This document shows, in pieces, positions 14,101 through 15,000 of a stretch of 15,000 nucleotides of DNA. Below the pieces are notes generated by a model, which saw only the letters and a program-made list of their open reading frames with translations, did no database searches and was not told where the DNA came from. The DNA comes from Linderina pennispora (lineage: Eukaryota > Kickxellomycota > Kickxellomycetes > Kickxellales > Kickxellaceae), in NCBI RefSeq assembly GCF_002104995.1, contig NW_024468256.1:1-15000 (forward strand), written 5' to 3'. Within the stretch, counting starts at the first letter, position 1, and the number at the start of each line of letters is the position of its first letter. A program made the translations under genes and the position numbers.

Positions 14101-15000
14101 TTAGCCCATGGTGCCATCAATATGCAATGTCAACGTGCTTCCAGGAACCGCCGACTCGCTAGATCCGGCAAAGATCGAGTGCGGCTTTGCCGGCGTGTGG
14201 GAGTGCTTGCCAAAGATAAACCCACCCTCTGTGACACCGCCAAACACGCTTGATGCTACGCCCGTGCTACCCGCATCGCCAGTAGCCTGGTTTGCGACTG
14301 CAATGTCGTCTGCTGCAAGCACAACCGCCAGCTTGTCAGAACCACCGCCAGGAACCTCCAGGGAGGACAGTGGCTCGGCCTGGTAGTCAGCCCGCATTAG
14401 AAACTGTATTGACTGGCCAGCGGAAATGTCCTTCAGCGTGTCTATGGCCAGTCCTCCCTTGGCCGGGTCGCCACCAGTCACCTGGAGCACCAGTGAGCTG
14501 CTGCCATCAATGATTTTGGCAAACAGCCGGTGGTCCAAGCCCTGGCCGCTGGTCTCCAGCCTGCGCCGCCGAACAGCAGCAATCAGCGTCCTGGCTGCCT
14601 CACCGTCCTCCAATTCCAAGACAACGTTTCCCTTGCACCTTACAATCCGCTGCGGCTCAGTGACTGCCACCAATCCATGGCATGCAACTTCGGCTGCTGC
14701 AAAGTCGTCCCCCGAGCTATTGTTGTCGGTATCAACGAACGCCAAACCAACAACACCACTATCATGCACCTGGGACATTCCAAACAGCGTGAACTCCCGA
14801 CCATTGACAAACGGCGTCTGAGTACCAACCACGCCGATTTTTGTTGCTGTAGGGAACCGCGCGTCCAGGGCATCAAGTACCTGCCGCGACTCCTTGTCGG
14901 ACGCCAAGAGAATCATCCGGACGCTCTTTGCATCTTCGATATCGGCAAGCTCCTTGGGCAGCACCAAGTGGGATCCAGCCTGTGTCACACTCGACTCGCC
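14101..15000 (-). CDS. Probable FIST-domain protein (FBXO22-like C-terminal region); 5' end outside window
   Basis: 299 codons are visible, open to the right edge (residues GESS precede VTQAGSHLVLP). The true start is outside, so an internal GTG at 14988 should not be taken as the start. KSVRMILLASDKESRQVLDA, FPTATKIGVVGTQTPFVNGR, FTLFGMSQVHDSGVVGLAF and, later, LKDISAGQSIQFLMRADYQ resemble FIST_N and FIST_C. These are sensory/ligand-binding domains known from bacterial signalling proteins and eukaryotic FBXO22. The C-terminus GGVTEGGFIFGKHSHTPAKP fits the end of such proteins. The ligand and partner are unknown. No F-box can be looked for, because the N-terminus is missing. The family call is from memory of motif style and is moderately sure; coding status is firm. 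Confidence 0.7.
   Translation of the reverse strand, partial: GESSVTQAGSHLVLPKELADIEDAKSVRMILLASDKESRQVLDALDARFPTATKIGVVGTQTPFVNGREFTLFGMSQVHDSGVVGLAFVDTDNNSSGDDFAAAEVACHGLVAVTEPQRIVRCKGNVVLELEDGEAARTLIAAVRRRRLETSGQGLDHRLFAKIIDGSSSLVLQVTGGDPAKGGLAIDTLKDISAGQSIQFLMRADYQAEPLSSLEVPGGGSDKLAVVLAADDIAVANQATGDAGSTGVASSVFGGVTEGGFIFGKHSHTPAKPHSIFAGSSESAVPGSTLTLHIDGTMG

Overview
This window looks like nuclear DNA of a fungus with small, compact, intron-poor genes. I infer an early-diverging lineage (Zoopagomycota/Kickxellomycotina-like), but I cannot name a species. The evidence is a full set of eukaryotic housekeeping genes, a TATA box or CCAAT box in front of several genes, one clear short spliceosomal intron, and secreted proteins with Kex2-type KR sites. 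GEMIN2 and MPDU1 orthologues argue against a budding yeast.

Layout: 1-849 (-) is the 5' part of a Dus4-type tRNA-dihydrouridine synthase that runs off the left edge and carries two apparent 1-nt insertions. 1678-2019 (+) is an unrecognised 113-aa Ala/Gln-rich protein. 2089-3078 (-) is a secreted cyclase/metal-hydrolase family protein. 3420-4166 (-) is UTP11. 4375-5205 (+) is GEMIN2, split by a 78-nt GC-AG intron. 5832-6959 (+) is a secreted Pro/Thr/Ser-rich wall-type protein with regularly placed Cys. 7538-8296 (+) is MPDU1. 8629-9039 (-) is a small secreted Cys-rich protein ending in a pacifastin-like inhibitor motif. 9402-11111 (-) is SHQ1. About 2 kb of mostly gene-free DNA follows, holding a possible 34-aa ORF behind a good TATA box (12442-12546). 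13116-14054 (+) is eIF2B alpha. 14101-15000 (-) is the 3' part of a probable FIST-domain protein that runs off the right edge.

Five of the genes act in RNA and protein synthesis: tRNA modification (DUS4), the SSU processome (UTP11), spliceosomal snRNP assembly (GEMIN2), H/ACA snoRNP assembly (SHQ1) and translation initiation (eIF2B alpha). UTP11 and GEMIN2 share one 208-bp divergent promoter. SHQ1 and eIF2B alpha each have an A4T4-core element resembling the yeast ribosome-biogenesis RRPE motif. Three other genes encode secreted products: cyclase, wall protein and inhibitor-like protein.

I found no convincing tRNA or rRNA gene, CRISPR array, transposon or virus-derived sequence. The most interesting items are the pacifastin-like module in a fungus, the cyclase with Gln in place of the usual metal-binding His, the DUS4 frameshifts, the GC-AG intron and the small ORF at 12442.
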